Origin: Paenibacillus sp. FSL K6-1330
GTDB lineage: Bacteria; Bacillota; Bacilli; Paenibacillales; Paenibacillaceae
DNA length: 64,000 nt
Assembly (NCBI RefSeq): GCF_037976825.1
Contig: NZ_CP150269.1
Span: 7,047,501 to 7,111,500, forward strand
Direction of reading: 5' to 3'
This document shows positions 27,235 through 35,844 of the stretch, piece by piece. A program made the translations under genes and the position numbers. Each line of letters begins with the position of its first letter. Within the stretch, counting starts at the first letter, position 1. Under the pieces are notes generated by a model. It saw only the letters and a list, made by a program, of their open reading frames with translations. It had not been told where the DNA came from and ran no database searches.

Positions 27235-27248
27235 TGAAAACGATAACA
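27235..27248. promoter_or_regulatory. cre site (CcpA operator), perfect consensus match
   Basis: TGAAAACGATAACA fits TGWNANCGNTNWCA at all fixed positions. It lies in the 137-base region between the divergent GH127 gene (start 27161) and AraC regulator (start 27299). Confidence 0.65.
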
Positions 27249-27298
27249 TAATCGACCTAATTTCTTATACAATTTCACACTTCCCTGGAGGTGTTACC

Positions 27299-28123
27299 AT
27301 GACGGAACGGAGTGTTCTTTCCTTTCCTTCGCCGCCGCTCCCCTACTTCCTTGAATCAGGAAAAACACATTATATGCCGGGCGAGTCGCATCCCAACCGG
27401 AGAAACCTTGGCGTTTTCGATCTCATCCTGGTTCAACGCGGCTGCTTGTTCCTGGGCGAGGAGGATATGCAGTGGGCGCTTGGCCCAGGGGACTCCGTTG
27501 TATTATTGCCGGATGCGTACCATTACGCCGTGCAGGGGTGCCAAGAGGAAACCTCCTTTTATTGGCTGCATTTTCAGTCCGCGGCATCAAGTGCAGCCGA
27601 TGATGATTCGATCTCACACAACATAAAGCTGCCGAGGCATGGCCCTATCCCTTATCCGGAGCAAGCCTATCAACTGTTCGATTCCCTGCACCTGCTGGCA
27701 ACGGAACCGAGGTCCACGGCATTTTGGCGGGAACAAACGCTGTTTATCCAGCTGCTGGAGCTGCTGGACCCGTCAAGATCGGATCAGGAGCAATCACGGG
27801 TACGCAAAATAGCGGAGCAGGTAGAGTCCTATATCAAAATGCATTACCGTGAGCCCATCAGCAACGCACGTTTATCATCTGACCTGCATTTCCACTACAA
27901 TTACCTGACGCGCTGCATGAAAGAATCGCACGGCTTGACGCCAACGGAATACCTGCTGCAATACCGCCTGGACCAGGCGAAGCGGCTGCTGCTGACCACC
28001 CAGTGGTCGATGGCGCGGATTGCGGAGCATGTGGGATTTCAATATCCGCCTTATTTCTCCCGCCGCTTCTCCGCACGTTTCGGCCTATCGCCTCTGCAAT
28101 TCCGAAAGCAGTATACGGAGTAA
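27299..28123 (+). CDS. AraC-family regulator with cupin sensor domain
   Basis: A 274-residue soluble regulator: an N-terminal cupin-like arabinose-type sensing domain (about 15-150, with RRNLGVFDLILVQRG and SVVLLPDAYHYAV) and a C-terminal double helix-turn-helix (about 165-272, including ARIAEHVGFQYPPYFSRRF). GGAGGTG lies before the ATG. It is divergent from the GH127 gene and is very likely its activator, with the ligand an arabinoside or arabinose. Both genes probably also answer to CcpA. Confidence 0.88.
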   Translation: MTERSVLSFPSPPLPYFLESGKTHYMPGESHPNRRNLGVFDLILVQRGCLFLGEEDMQWALGPGDSVVLLPDAYHYAVQGCQEETSFYWLHFQSAASSAADDDSISHNIKLPRHGPIPYPEQAYQLFDSLHLLATEPRSTAFWREQTLFIQLLELLDPSRSDQEQSRVRKIAEQVESYIKMHYREPISNARLSSDLHFHYNYLTRCMKESHGLTPTEYLLQYRLDQAKRLLLTTQWSMARIAEHVGFQYPPYFSRRFSARFGLSPLQFRKQYTE

Positions 28124-28236
28124 GACGCGAAGATGGGGCCAGCTTCGAGACACCCTACACTCTGCCATTCGGTTGGCAATGGGGATCGGCGGGGCCTTGA
28201 TCGCAGAGCAACGAGCTGGCGATGCATTATCAGCAG

Positions 28237-28270
28237 CAAAAAGAGACGGACCCCTCTAGGGCCCGTCTCT
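28237..28270 (-). terminator. Terminator of the ArsR/SRPBCC/VOC unit
   Basis: AGAGACGG (28242-28249) pairs with CCGTCTCT (28263-28270); the A tract at the left gives the U run on the minus transcript. Confidence 0.7.
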
Positions 28271-28295
28271 AATGAATCGATTACGTAACGTAACG

Positions 28296-28697
28296 TTATG
28301 CTTCATTCGGCAGATTAAGCTGCCATGATACGCCGAACTTGTCCGCGATCCAGCCGAATTTTTGGCTAAATCCATAGTTGTCCAGCGGCATCATCGCACC
28401 TCCGCCATCAATTAATGCCCCGTACACCTTCTCGATCTCCGCTTCCGACTCGCAAGTCAGATAGATGGAGAAGGAAGGCGTGAACGTAAAATCATGCTTC
28501 ACATTGCTGTCGATGCACATGAACGTTTGCCCCTTCAACGAAAAGGCGGCATGCATAACGCTTCCCTCGGTTCCCGGCTGATTGGGGCCATAACGGGCAA
28601 TGCTGGTTATTTCGGAATCCTCAATAATGGAAACGTAATGGTTCATGGCTTCTTCGGCATTACCTTGGAACATTAAAAACGGGGTAACACTCTTCAT
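28296..28697 (-). CDS. VOC-family protein (PhnB-like)
   Basis: 133 residues from ATG 28697 (AAGGAGA upstream). It has the PhnB/3-demethylubiquinone methyltransferase-like VOC fold: TPFLMFQGNAEEAMNHY at the start, ARYGPNQPG, CIDSN, and the closing FGVSWQLN. VOC proteins bind a metal and modify or bind small molecules; these small members are often of unknown substrate. It is the third gene of an ArsR-SRPBCC-VOC unit, a frequent arrangement in Bacilli. Confidence 0.8.
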   Translation of the reverse strand: MKSVTPFLMFQGNAEEAMNHYVSIIEDSEITSIARYGPNQPGTEGSVMHAAFSLKGQTFMCIDSNVKHDFTFTPSFSIYLTCESEAEIEKVYGALIDGGGAMMPLDNYGFSQKFGWIADKFGVSWQLNLPNEA

Positions 28698-28725
28698 GGA
28701 CAATACACTCTCCTTGTTCATCTGA

Positions 28726-29223
28726 TTAGGATGGGTAGTTAATATTTCCTGTCTCGAGCAGCTGCTTCAAGCCCTCAAACATATAACCCCATCCATGTTC
28801 GGTTTGGGTATGATACTCCTTGAGCGCCTTCTCAATATCCTCTGCGGTCCAATCTTCCTCGTGAGGAACAACAATCTCTTGCGTGAATGTCATGTCACAT
28901 CCTGCGTCCACGGCTTTGAACTCAACCGTTATTTGGTCCACGGTTTCGCTGAACTGGGGCATCCTGAAGGTAAGCACCAGCTTGTGAGGCCGGTCGATTA
29001 CAAGATACTCCCCAATGGCCCGGTACTCCTTGCCTTCCCGAACGTCAACAATCTCCCAGGTTCCGCCCACGCGAGGATCATTACGGGCGATCTTGTTCGT
29101 CGTTTCCATCGTAAACAACCATTTGCACATCATGTCGGGGTTTAACCAAGCATCAAACACTCGTTCCGGCGCTACCTCAAACAAGCGTTTCATGACCAGT
29201 GTAGTTGTAGAGGCTTTCTCCAA
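28726..29223 (-). CDS. SRPBCC/AHSA1-family protein
   Basis: 165 residues from a TTG start (AAGGA 9 bases upstream). It has the AHSA1-like START fold with FEVAPERVFDAWLNPDMM at the N-terminus, GGTWEIVDVREGKEY, a FKAVDAGCDMTFTQE strand and a C-terminal helix (HTQTEHGWGYMFEGLKQLLE). Such proteins bind hydrophobic ligands and are commonly coded beside an ArsR regulator, as here. The ligand is unknown. Confidence 0.85.
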   Translation of the reverse strand: MEKASTTTLVMKRLFEVAPERVFDAWLNPDMMCKWLFTMETTNKIARNDPRVGGTWEIVDVREGKEYRAIGEYLVIDRPHKLVLTFRMPQFSETVDQITVEFKAVDAGCDMTFTQEIVVPHEEDWTAEDIEKALKEYHTQTEHGWGYMFEGLKQLLETGNINYPS

Positions 29224-29310
29224 TGTAAATCATCCTTCTCTTATTAAAAGTGTATTCCGTCTGTTTCCCCTAGTTCTCATCGTTGTCCAGGATGTTCAGT
29301 CGTATTCCTG

Positions 29311-29655
29311 TTAATGCTCCTCCTTCTTCGCTTTGTTCAGCTCACGTTCCAATGCATCAAATTGCCGGGTCCAGAATCGTTCGTAGAATTGCAGCCATTC
29401 CATCGCCCTGGACATGACGCCCGGATTGAGACGGCAGGTATGTGTCCGTCCCTGAATGGATCGATCCAGCAGGCCGGAGCGCTCCAGCACCTTAATATGC
29501 TTGGAGGCTGCCGCAAGCGACATGTCAAACGGCTCGGCCAGCTCGGATACGGTCCGCTCCTGCGCCGCGATCATACGCACCATCTCTCTTCGGGTCGGGT
29601 CAGCCAGTGCGTGGAAGATGTGATCCAGTTGTTCTTCGTTATTTTGTTCAACCAT
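29311..29655 (-). CDS. ArsR-family regulator, probably leaderless
   Basis: 114 residues from ATG 29655. Winged helix-turn-helix of the SRPBCC-linked ArsR branch: HALADPTRREMVRMIA, TVSELAEPFDMSLAAASKHIKVLE, then a wing with SIQGRTHTCRL. It lacks the Cys pair of metal sensors, so it probably senses something else. No ribosome site precedes the ATG; instead a promoter (TTGACT, 17 bases, TATAGT) ends 7 bases before it, so the mRNA should begin at or next to the start codon. It heads the unit with the SRPBCC and VOC genes and is likely autoregulated by the palindrome at its -35. Confidence 0.85.
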   Translation of the reverse strand: MVEQNNEEQLDHIFHALADPTRREMVRMIAAQERTVSELAEPFDMSLAAASKHIKVLERSGLLDRSIQGRTHTCRLNPGVMSRAMEWLQFYERFWTRQFDALERELNKAKKEEH

Positions 29656-29662
29656 GTGGTTA

Positions 29663-29705
29663 ACTATAATAGATGAATCCCATAAAGTCAACCAATTGGT
29701 TGACT
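29663..29705 (-). promoter_or_regulatory. ArsR promoter with palindromic operator
   Basis: On the minus strand, TTGACT (29691-29686) and TATAGT (29668-29663) are 17 bases apart. The perfect 20-base palindrome AGTCAACCAATTGGTTGACT (29686-29705) covers the -35, and a related imperfect copy, GTTAACCACATGGTTGAAC, overlaps the start codon. Confidence 0.7.
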
Positions 29706-29719
29706 ATAAGGAAACAAAA

Positions 29720-29756
29720 AAAGCCAAGCCCTCCATTTAAAGGGTCTGGCCACGAT
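29720..29756 (-). terminator. Terminator of HAD phosphatase gene
   Basis: GCCA-AG-CCCT pairs with AGGG-TC-TGGC with an internal mismatch; an A tract of seven to the left gives the U run on the minus transcript. Confidence 0.5.
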
Positions 29757-29811
29757 AAATCTTTTACTCGATCCTGCCCCGGCAGCACCTTACGCTCGCC
29801 ACAGCATTTTT

Positions 29812-30552
29812 TTATCCGATAACCTCATCAAGCAGCCGCTCCAGCTCGCCATAACTCGTCACGGTATGCTGCGGTTGATGCTCCGATTCCGGCCCAACGC
29901 TCCGGTGATTGAACCAAATCACATGCCAGCCCGCAGCCAGGGCGCCAACCACATCATTGCGCCACGAATCCCCGATGTAATAGGAGCCCTCCGGCACCGT
30001 TCCGGTCAGCCGATTCACATGGTGGAAGATCCGCGGATCGGGCTTGTCCCAGCCCACGGCTCCGGATACGAACAGACGCTCCTCCGGTATGAGGTCACCC
30101 AGCTGCATAGCTGCGATTTTATTCATCTGGTGTTCCGCCGGACCATTGGTAATCAAGCCAACGACATGCCCGGCATCTGCCAATTTCTTAAGAAGCTCCC
30201 GGGCGCCTTCAAACATCGTGATGTTATACTGTCGGTCCAGGTAGGTCTGCTGTACCGCCTCAGCCTCCTCGAGGGTCAGCTGTATGCCGAATTCGGCCAA
30301 CGCGTATTGAAAACGACGCCTGCGCATATCCTCAACCGCTTCCCCATAAGCTGCCGTGCCAGCCCCTCCGAGCTCTACGGACAGCTTATCGCTGTAATAG
30401 CGCATCCGGTGATAGGCGGCTTCATAAGGAAACGCACCATCAGGCCGGGCAACCTCCTGAACGGCATCGCGAAAAGGCTCCAGATGGTCATACAATGTAT
30501 CATCCACATCGAAGAAGATCCCTTTCGGTGATATTGGTGTCTTCATACGCAT
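29812..30552 (-). CDS. HAD-family hydrolase (YjjG-like phosphatase)
   Basis: A 246-residue HAD phosphatase: motif I DVDDTLYD (Asp15 nucleophile, Asp17), a helical cap (about 25-110), motif II LITNGP, motif III Lys in GWDKPDPRIF and motif IV GDSWRNDVVGA. The closest named relatives dephosphorylate nucleoside monophosphates or small sugar phosphates. A second ATG two codons in, at 30546, has equally good spacing from AGAGGG. It is a single-gene unit. Confidence 0.85.
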   Translation of the reverse strand: MRMKTPISPKGIFFDVDDTLYDHLEPFRDAVQEVARPDGAFPYEAAYHRMRYYSDKLSVELGGAGTAAYGEAVEDMRRRRFQYALAEFGIQLTLEEAEAVQQTYLDRQYNITMFEGARELLKKLADAGHVVGLITNGPAEHQMNKIAAMQLGDLIPEERLFVSGAVGWDKPDPRIFHHVNRLTGTVPEGSYYIGDSWRNDVVGALAAGWHVIWFNHRSVGPESEHQPQHTVTSYGELERLLDEVIG

Positions 30553-30754
30553 CCCTCTTCCTCATTCGTTCTCTCTATTGTACCCGCATCGGCACTCCCC
30601 GGGTCAAGGCTATCTGTTAATAAGTTCCTTTCCTATGATATGATGGCATTAAAGCGGCAGAAAACGGCAATGGGAGCCTTCGTCCGTACTCTCGGAAGCC
30701 AGGAAAGCGCCAATTGCAATGCCCGATTCATGTACCCGGATAAGGAGATGACTA

Positions 30755-31642
30755 ATGATGACCAAGAATATGACCGACGTGTGGAGTAAGGATTTCGTTC
30801 CCGAGGGCAACCGTGCCAGCAACGTGGACCGTTTCACCGGCTTTGAGGATACCTATGATCAGCATCGCCCCGAAGCACCCCAGGAGGTTGTCGCCTTGCT
30901 GACAGGATACTTGGAGCGCAAGCCCTCTCTTGTTGTCGACTTGGGATGCGGGACGGGGCTGTCCTCGTTTGCATGGAGAGACGCAGCGGACCAAGTCATC
31001 GGTGTCGAGCCGAATGACGATATGCGGAGCAAGGCCATGGCCAAACTGCAATCGCTGCAGCAAGAGGCTGACACCAGCCACGATGTGCAGCTTGCCGACA
31101 TCAAGTTCGTCTCCGGCTATTCAAACCAATTGGCGCTTCCGGATCAGTCCGCGGACATCATCACCTGTTCCCAATCCTTTCACTGGATGGACCCGGCCAG
31201 TACGTTGAAGGAGGTTTCCCGCGTACTGCGTGAGGAAGGGATATTCGCAGTATATGATTGCGATTGGCCGCCGAGCCTGACCTGGAAGGTCGAGCAATCC
31301 TACCATGAGCTGATCGAATGGGCAGAGGACATCATCGACCGCCATGTGGAGGCACAGGAGAAGGCCTATAAAGGGAATAAGAACGAGCATCTGAAGCATA
31401 TCCGGGAGAGCGGGGTGTTCCGGTTCTCCAAAGAGATCGTATTCCATCATATGGAGCCGTTCACCGCCGAACGATATACCGGCCTTGCCGTCAGTCAAGG
31501 CGGTATCCAGACCGTGTTCAAGCTGAAACAGACTGAATTGAACGATAAAATCGCACAGTTCCATGCGCTGGTCGAGGAGCACTTCCAAGGGCGGACACTT
31601 CCCGTGATGCTCAGCTACCGCATGCGGCTTGGCATTAAATAA
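30755..31642 (+). CDS. Class I SAM-dependent methyltransferase
   Basis: A 295-residue methyltransferase. The SAM-binding motif I VVDLGCGTGLSS lies near residues 58-69, motif II acidic residue in VIGVEPNDDM, and the later QSFHWMDP is typical of the trans-aconitate/ubiquinone-type methyltransferase branch. The C-terminal third (about 190-290) is helical and probably confers substrate choice, which I cannot infer. AAGGAG precedes the ATG, and a strong terminator follows. Confidence 0.85.
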   Translation: MMTKNMTDVWSKDFVPEGNRASNVDRFTGFEDTYDQHRPEAPQEVVALLTGYLERKPSLVVDLGCGTGLSSFAWRDAADQVIGVEPNDDMRSKAMAKLQSLQQEADTSHDVQLADIKFVSGYSNQLALPDQSADIITCSQSFHWMDPASTLKEVSRVLREEGIFAVYDCDWPPSLTWKVEQSYHELIEWAEDIIDRHVEAQEKAYKGNKNEHLKHIRESGVFRFSKEIVFHHMEPFTAERYTGLAVSQGGIQTVFKLKQTELNDKIAQFHALVEEHFQGRTLPVMLSYRMRLGIK

Positions 31643-31713
31643 AGCAAGAAGATCGAAAGGGATAATCCCGAAGTCCTCGCGCATCAGCGGGGGAAGGGAT
31701 ATGAAGTATAACC

Positions 31714-31765
31714 GGCGTGGCTGAGAGGTTTGAGGTTCACCGAACCACCTCAGCACGCCTTTTTC
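31714..31765 (+). terminator. Terminator of methyltransferase gene
   Basis: GGCGTGGCTGAG-GGT pairs with ACC-CCTCAGCACGCC (ending 31759) and is followed by TTTTT. Confidence 0.8.
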
Positions 31766-31813
31766 ATTAGCGAATAGGTCAACGCCTCCCTCGTCTATTT
31801 CCTTTATGAATGA

Positions 31814-32117
31814 TTACTCGTATAAGGAAATCATGAGACGGACGATATTCTCCGACATTCTCTCCACGTTCTGCTGTCCGATGGCCAGTGCCTCCGGCTA
31901 GCGTAACAGTCCCTGGCACGATGCCAAAAATAGCGTCCATCCCTTGATCGTACAGCACCTCGATTCCGTCACCGCCGTCCATCATGGGCACATGGATACA
32001 GGTTACCTTTGGATTCCCCTTCTTGATGCCGCGTTCCATCGCCTCACAGACTTCTTTGGCGGTCATGCTCTCCTTAAATGAATCGGGCGCGAGTACAATT
32101 ACACAATCCTGCTTCAC
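31814..32117 (-). pseudogene. Glycerate kinase remnant, internal deletion and frameshifts
   Basis: The minus strand keeps the first about 45 residues of a GlxK/GarK-type glycerate kinase (IVLAPDSFKESMTAKEVCEAM, PMMDGGDG), then jumps directly at about 31962 to the C-terminal segment (VLYDQGMDAIFGIVPGTVTL), dropping roughly 280 residues. The remaining C-terminus is split over three frames: EALAIGQQNVEN in a second frame (shift near 31895) and MSENIVRLMISLYE, ending at TAA 31814, in a third (shift near 31858). A ribosome site and GTG start (32117) survive. The position after the symporter gene suggests it was once part of that transcript. Not functional. Confidence 0.8.
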
Positions 32118-32160
32118 TGTTATCCCCTGCCTCTCCTTCATCATTTGTATGTATGCTCTG

Positions 32161-33699
32161 TCATCCCGGCTCGCGGGTACGAATCTCATTAGGGGCCACA
32201 TGGGCAATGGCCTGCATCGTCTCGAATTGGCCGCTTGAGCCGACTTTACCGGATAGCAGAGTACCGAGGATGCCGCCCGCGAAACCAATCGGTATGGACA
32301 CGATGCCCGGATGCTTGAGCGGGAAGATCGCTTCCGCCCGGATCCAGCCGGCCCCGGGATCCATCACGTTAGGCCCCACGGCCATGAGCAGCAAGGAGGA
32401 TACCAATCCGGCCGCAATGCTCGACATGGCCCCATACGTATTAAATCTCCGCCAAAATAGCGTGAACAGCAGCACCGGCAGATTAGCCGAGGCCGCAACC
32501 GCGAACGCAAACGAAACGAGGAATGCCACGTTTAGCTTCTGCGCGCCGAGGGCGAGCACAATCGAAGCGGTGCCAACCACGATGGCCGAAAGCTTAGCCA
32601 CTCTCATCTGCTGTGCCTCGGTCGCCCGTCCTCTGCGGAAAATGCTGCTGTAGACGTCATGAGCAAATGCGGAAGATGCCGTCAGCACAAGCCCCGAGAT
32701 CACGGCCAATATGGTTGCGAAGGCAACAGCCGATACAAAGGCCATTAAGAATTCGCCACCCAATGCGCTTGCGAGAAGCGGCGCCGCCAGCTCAACCCGC
32801 TCTGACAAAACGGACCAATCGACGAAGGCAGCCGCCCCAAAACCAAGAAATATGGTCATGGCATAAAAGATGCCGATCGTAAACGTTGCCATTTTTACCG
32901 AAGAACGGACCGTACGCGGGTCTCTTACCGTGTAGAAACGCGCAATAATATGCGGAAGTCCCGCTGTCCCTAACACCAGCGCCATATTAAACGACAGCAT
33001 GTCCAGCGGATGGTCGAACATATTACCCGCCATCAGAAACCGCTCCTGCAATGGGGTCGCCCGCTTCATGGATTCGAATAAGCCGAGCAGATCCCAATCG
33101 AACCTTGCCAGTACGATAAGACTCACGATAAAAGTGCTGCTGACCAGCAAAATAGACTTGACGATCTGCACCCAGGAAGTCGCGAGCATGCCGCCGAACG
33201 TGACGTAGACGGTCATTAAGCCTCCGACCAGCACGATGGCTAGCGACGTTTCCAGCCCGAACAGCAAATGGACGAGCCACCCGGCACCAACGAGCTGGGC
33301 AATCATGTAGAAGACGGTGATCATCATGTTGTTGACGGCGATACATCCGCGCAGCCGTTTCTCGCTGAACCGAACCGCCACCGCATCCGCCATCGTGTAC
33401 CTGCCCAGGTTATGAAGCGGTTCGGCTATGACGTACTGCACGATCACATAGGAGGCGAGGAAGCCGATCGAATAGAAAAAGCCGTCGAAGCCGTACACAG
33501 CAATAGAACCCGCGATGCCAAGAAAGGACGCCGCGCTCATATAGTCACCGGAAATGGCCAAGCCGTTTTGCAGCCCGCTCAGGCGATTGCCCGCTGCATA
33601 GAAATCATTCGTGCTTGTTGTCCGCTTGGCGGCATAATACGTAATCATTAACGTGCCGACCACAATCGCCAGAAAAAAAACGATGCCGGATATGTTCAT
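32161..33699 (-). CDS. Sodium:solute symporter (acetate/monocarboxylate type)
   Basis: About 512 residues from ATG 33699 (GGAGG 7 bases upstream). A 13-helix SSS-family transporter with the family signature NGLAISGDYMSAASFLGIAG near residue 45 and ASAFAHDVYSSIF in the middle, as in cation/acetate symporter ActP and MctP. It is strongly similar along its length to the next gene, a tandem duplication with later divergence. A terminator-like hairpin separates the two, so it may have its own promoter. The C-terminal end borders the glycerate kinase remnant. The substrate could be acetate, pyruvate, lactate or glycolate. Confidence 0.88.
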   Translation of the reverse strand: MNISGIVFFLAIVVGTLMITYYAAKRTTSTNDFYAAGNRLSGLQNGLAISGDYMSAASFLGIAGSIAVYGFDGFFYSIGFLASYVIVQYVIAEPLHNLGRYTMADAVAVRFSEKRLRGCIAVNNMMITVFYMIAQLVGAGWLVHLLFGLETSLAIVLVGGLMTVYVTFGGMLATSWVQIVKSILLVSSTFIVSLIVLARFDWDLLGLFESMKRATPLQERFLMAGNMFDHPLDMLSFNMALVLGTAGLPHIIARFYTVRDPRTVRSSVKMATFTIGIFYAMTIFLGFGAAAFVDWSVLSERVELAAPLLASALGGEFLMAFVSAVAFATILAVISGLVLTASSAFAHDVYSSIFRRGRATEAQQMRVAKLSAIVVGTASIVLALGAQKLNVAFLVSFAFAVAASANLPVLLFTLFWRRFNTYGAMSSIAAGLVSSLLLMAVGPNVMDPGAGWIRAEAIFPLKHPGIVSIPIGFAGGILGTLLSGKVGSSGQFETMQAIAHVAPNEIRTREPG

Positions 33700-33768
33700 T
33701 TGCATGCCTCCTTCCGCTTCAGCCTCAAAGTCCTGTCCTGTTATTCCTTTATTTTACGATAAAATGAC

Positions 33769-33818
33769 AAAAAAAGGGCGATCCCCTGTGCTGCTAAGCA
33801 GCTGGATACACCCTTTTT
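33769..33818 (-). terminator. Terminator between the two symporter genes
   Basis: AAAAAAAGGG (33769-33778) pairs with CCCTTTTT (33811-33818), with an inner GCTGC-TAA-GCAGC stem. On the minus strand it ends the upstream symporter transcript. Confidence 0.75.
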
Positions 33819-33839
33819 GGTCATTGAATTGAATCCGGA

Positions 33840-35351
33840 TTACGCGCCCGTATTGGCCTTGACCAGCACTTCGGCATACTTCGCTTCATCCTTGGAAGAG
33901 GATAACAGCGTCCCGATATAAGCTGCCACAAAGCCTAGCGGAATGGAGATAATGCTCGGGTTGCTCATCGGGAAGATCGGATCGCCAATCAAAATCGCTT
34001 TGCCGGCCGGATCCCATATATTCGGACTAAGCGCCACAAGAATCACCGTGCTGATCAATCCTGTCAGCATCCCGGTAACCGCGCCCGTCGTATTAAACCT
34101 CTTCCAGAACACCGTGAACAGGATGACCGGCAAATTCGCGCTGGCCGCAACGGCGAAAGCTAGCGAGACAAGGAATGCCACGTTCATCTTCTGGGCGAAC
34201 AATGCGAGCAGAATGGAGACAATGGATACACCAATCGATGCGTACCGTGCCATCTTCAGCTGCTCCTTCTCCGACGATTCGCCGCGGCGCACGATTTGGC
34301 CGTAGAAATCATGGGCGAAAGCCGATGCGGCGGATAGCACAAGCCCTGTCACCACCGCGAGGATCGTCGCGAACGCAACCGCCGAGATGAGCGCGAAGAG
34401 GAAGTCGCCACCAATCGCTTTGGCCAGGAGTGGCGCAGCCATGTTGCCGGCTTTATCGACTGCGGTAATATCCGCCGCGCCTACGAAAGCGGCAGCCCCG
34501 AAACCGAGAAAGATCGTCATGACATAGAAGATGCCGATAATCCAGGTAGCGTATACCACGGAGCTGCGTGCCGTCTTAGCATCCTTAACGGTAAAGAAAC
34601 GGGTCAAAATATGCGGCAGACCTGCCGTGCCCAGTACTAGGGCAAGGTTGAGCGACAGCGTCTCCAGCGGGATTTTGTATTTATTCCCCGGGTTCAGGAA
34701 TGCCTCCTGCAGTGGGGTGGCCGTCTTCATATGGTGGAACATCTGGGTCAGGCTGAAATCGAATTTGGCGAATACGATCAGCGAGATGATGAACGTGCCG
34801 GCCATGAGCAGTATAGCTTTCGAGATTTGAACCCAGCTCGTGGCGTGCATGCCGCCGAAGACAACATAGATGGTCATGAGCACGCCGACAATCAGCACGG
34901 ACGTAACATAGTCCAGTCCCAGCAAAAGCTTAATCAGCGCGCCTGCTCCAACCAGTTGTGCGATCATGTAGAAGATGGAGATGGAAATCGTGTTCAGCGC
35001 TGCAACGCCGCGCACTTTCTTGTCGGAGAAACGAGCGGCAATCATATCCGCCACCGTATACTTCCCGAGATTCCGAAGCGGCTCGGCAACAAGGTACAGC
35101 ACCACCAGGTAAGCCACGAGAAAACCGATGCTATAGAAGAAGCCGTCAAAGCCAACTAACGCGATCGAGCCTGCGATGCCAAGGAAGGAGGCAGCAGACA
35201 TATAGTCGCCGGCAATGGCGGTTCCATTCTGCCAGCCCTTGAGCCCTCCGCCTGCCGTATAGAAGTCGCTGGTGTTGGTTGTTTTCTTGGCAGCGTAATA
35301 CGTTATGATCAGCGTGAGAAATACAATTCCGCAAAACAACGCGATAGCCAT
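33840..35351 (-). CDS. Cation/acetate symporter, ActP-like
   Basis: A 503-residue SSS-family transporter with thirteen membrane helices, the signature NGTAIAGDYMSAASFLGIAG (about 42-61) and ASAFAHDFYGQIVRRG. It lies 6 bases downstream of a DUF485 protein, the classical yjcH-actP arrangement for acetate uptake. GGGGGCG precedes the ATG. LytS/LytT, the next genes upstream, are a plausible regulator pair: in Bacillus subtilis LytST controls pyruvate transport. Confidence 0.9.
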   Translation of the reverse strand: MAIALFCGIVFLTLIITYYAAKKTTNTSDFYTAGGGLKGWQNGTAIAGDYMSAASFLGIAGSIALVGFDGFFYSIGFLVAYLVVLYLVAEPLRNLGKYTVADMIAARFSDKKVRGVAALNTISISIFYMIAQLVGAGALIKLLLGLDYVTSVLIVGVLMTIYVVFGGMHATSWVQISKAILLMAGTFIISLIVFAKFDFSLTQMFHHMKTATPLQEAFLNPGNKYKIPLETLSLNLALVLGTAGLPHILTRFFTVKDAKTARSSVVYATWIIGIFYVMTIFLGFGAAAFVGAADITAVDKAGNMAAPLLAKAIGGDFLFALISAVAFATILAVVTGLVLSAASAFAHDFYGQIVRRGESSEKEQLKMARYASIGVSIVSILLALFAQKMNVAFLVSLAFAVAASANLPVILFTVFWKRFNTTGAVTGMLTGLISTVILVALSPNIWDPAGKAILIGDPIFPMSNPSIISIPLGFVAAYIGTLLSSSKDEAKYAEVLVKANTGA

Positions 35352-35357
35352 AGTCGA

Positions 35358-35657
35358 TTACGCCCCCATATCCTTTTTAATATCGTCTACCATACGGTCA
35401 AACTGGGCCGCCTTGCGGGAGTACAGGATGCACAAGACCCATGTCATGATGAACTGCGCGAATGCAAATACCCATGCCCACGTGATCGGGCCAATCGCCG
35501 GGTGGTTCAACACGTCGGTGTACGAAGTAAGAATCGGCAGTGCAAAGTAAAACAGAAGAAAAAAGACGGTCATCGGAATAATGAACCGTTTCTTGCGGGA
35601 GAGCAGCGTTTTGAATTTTTCAGAATGCCATACTTCGGTATAGCTTTTTTCTTCCAT
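35358..35657 (-). CDS. DUF485 membrane protein (YjcH-like)
   Basis: 99 residues from ATG 35657 (GGAGG 9 bases upstream). Two membrane helices (about 25-45 and 58-80) with the DUF485 pattern VWHSEKFKTLLSRKKRF and W-FAFAQFIMTW. DUF485 proteins are nearly always coded directly ahead of an acetate-type symporter and are thought to assist it. A cre-like palindrome core (AAAGCGCTTT, 35709-35718) lies just upstream. Confidence 0.88.
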   Translation of the reverse strand: MEEKSYTEVWHSEKFKTLLSRKKRFIIPMTVFFLLFYFALPILTSYTDVLNHPAIGPITWAWVFAFAQFIMTWVLCILYSRKAAQFDRMVDDIKKDMGA

Positions 35658-35706
35658 TGCCTTTCCCTCCATTAACGATCAAGGATTCTATTGCGTCTCC
35701 CATATA

Positions 35707-35720
35707 TGAAAGCGCTTTAG
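35707..35720. promoter_or_regulatory. cre-like palindrome upstream of DUF485-symporter genes
   Basis: TGAAAGCGCTTTAG has the perfect core AAAGCGCTTT but deviates from the cre consensus in the last two bases. Acetate uptake genes are frequent CcpA targets. Confidence 0.4.
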
Positions 35721-35844
35721 AATGATTATATACAGGAGGATTGTCTGCGACCACAGCTCCTGCGCGAAACGTCCGATAGGGTGCGCGAAAAGGCGGATAT
35801 GCCGCCTGAACCGGGAGACAACCACCGTCCTCACGCGCTTCTCC

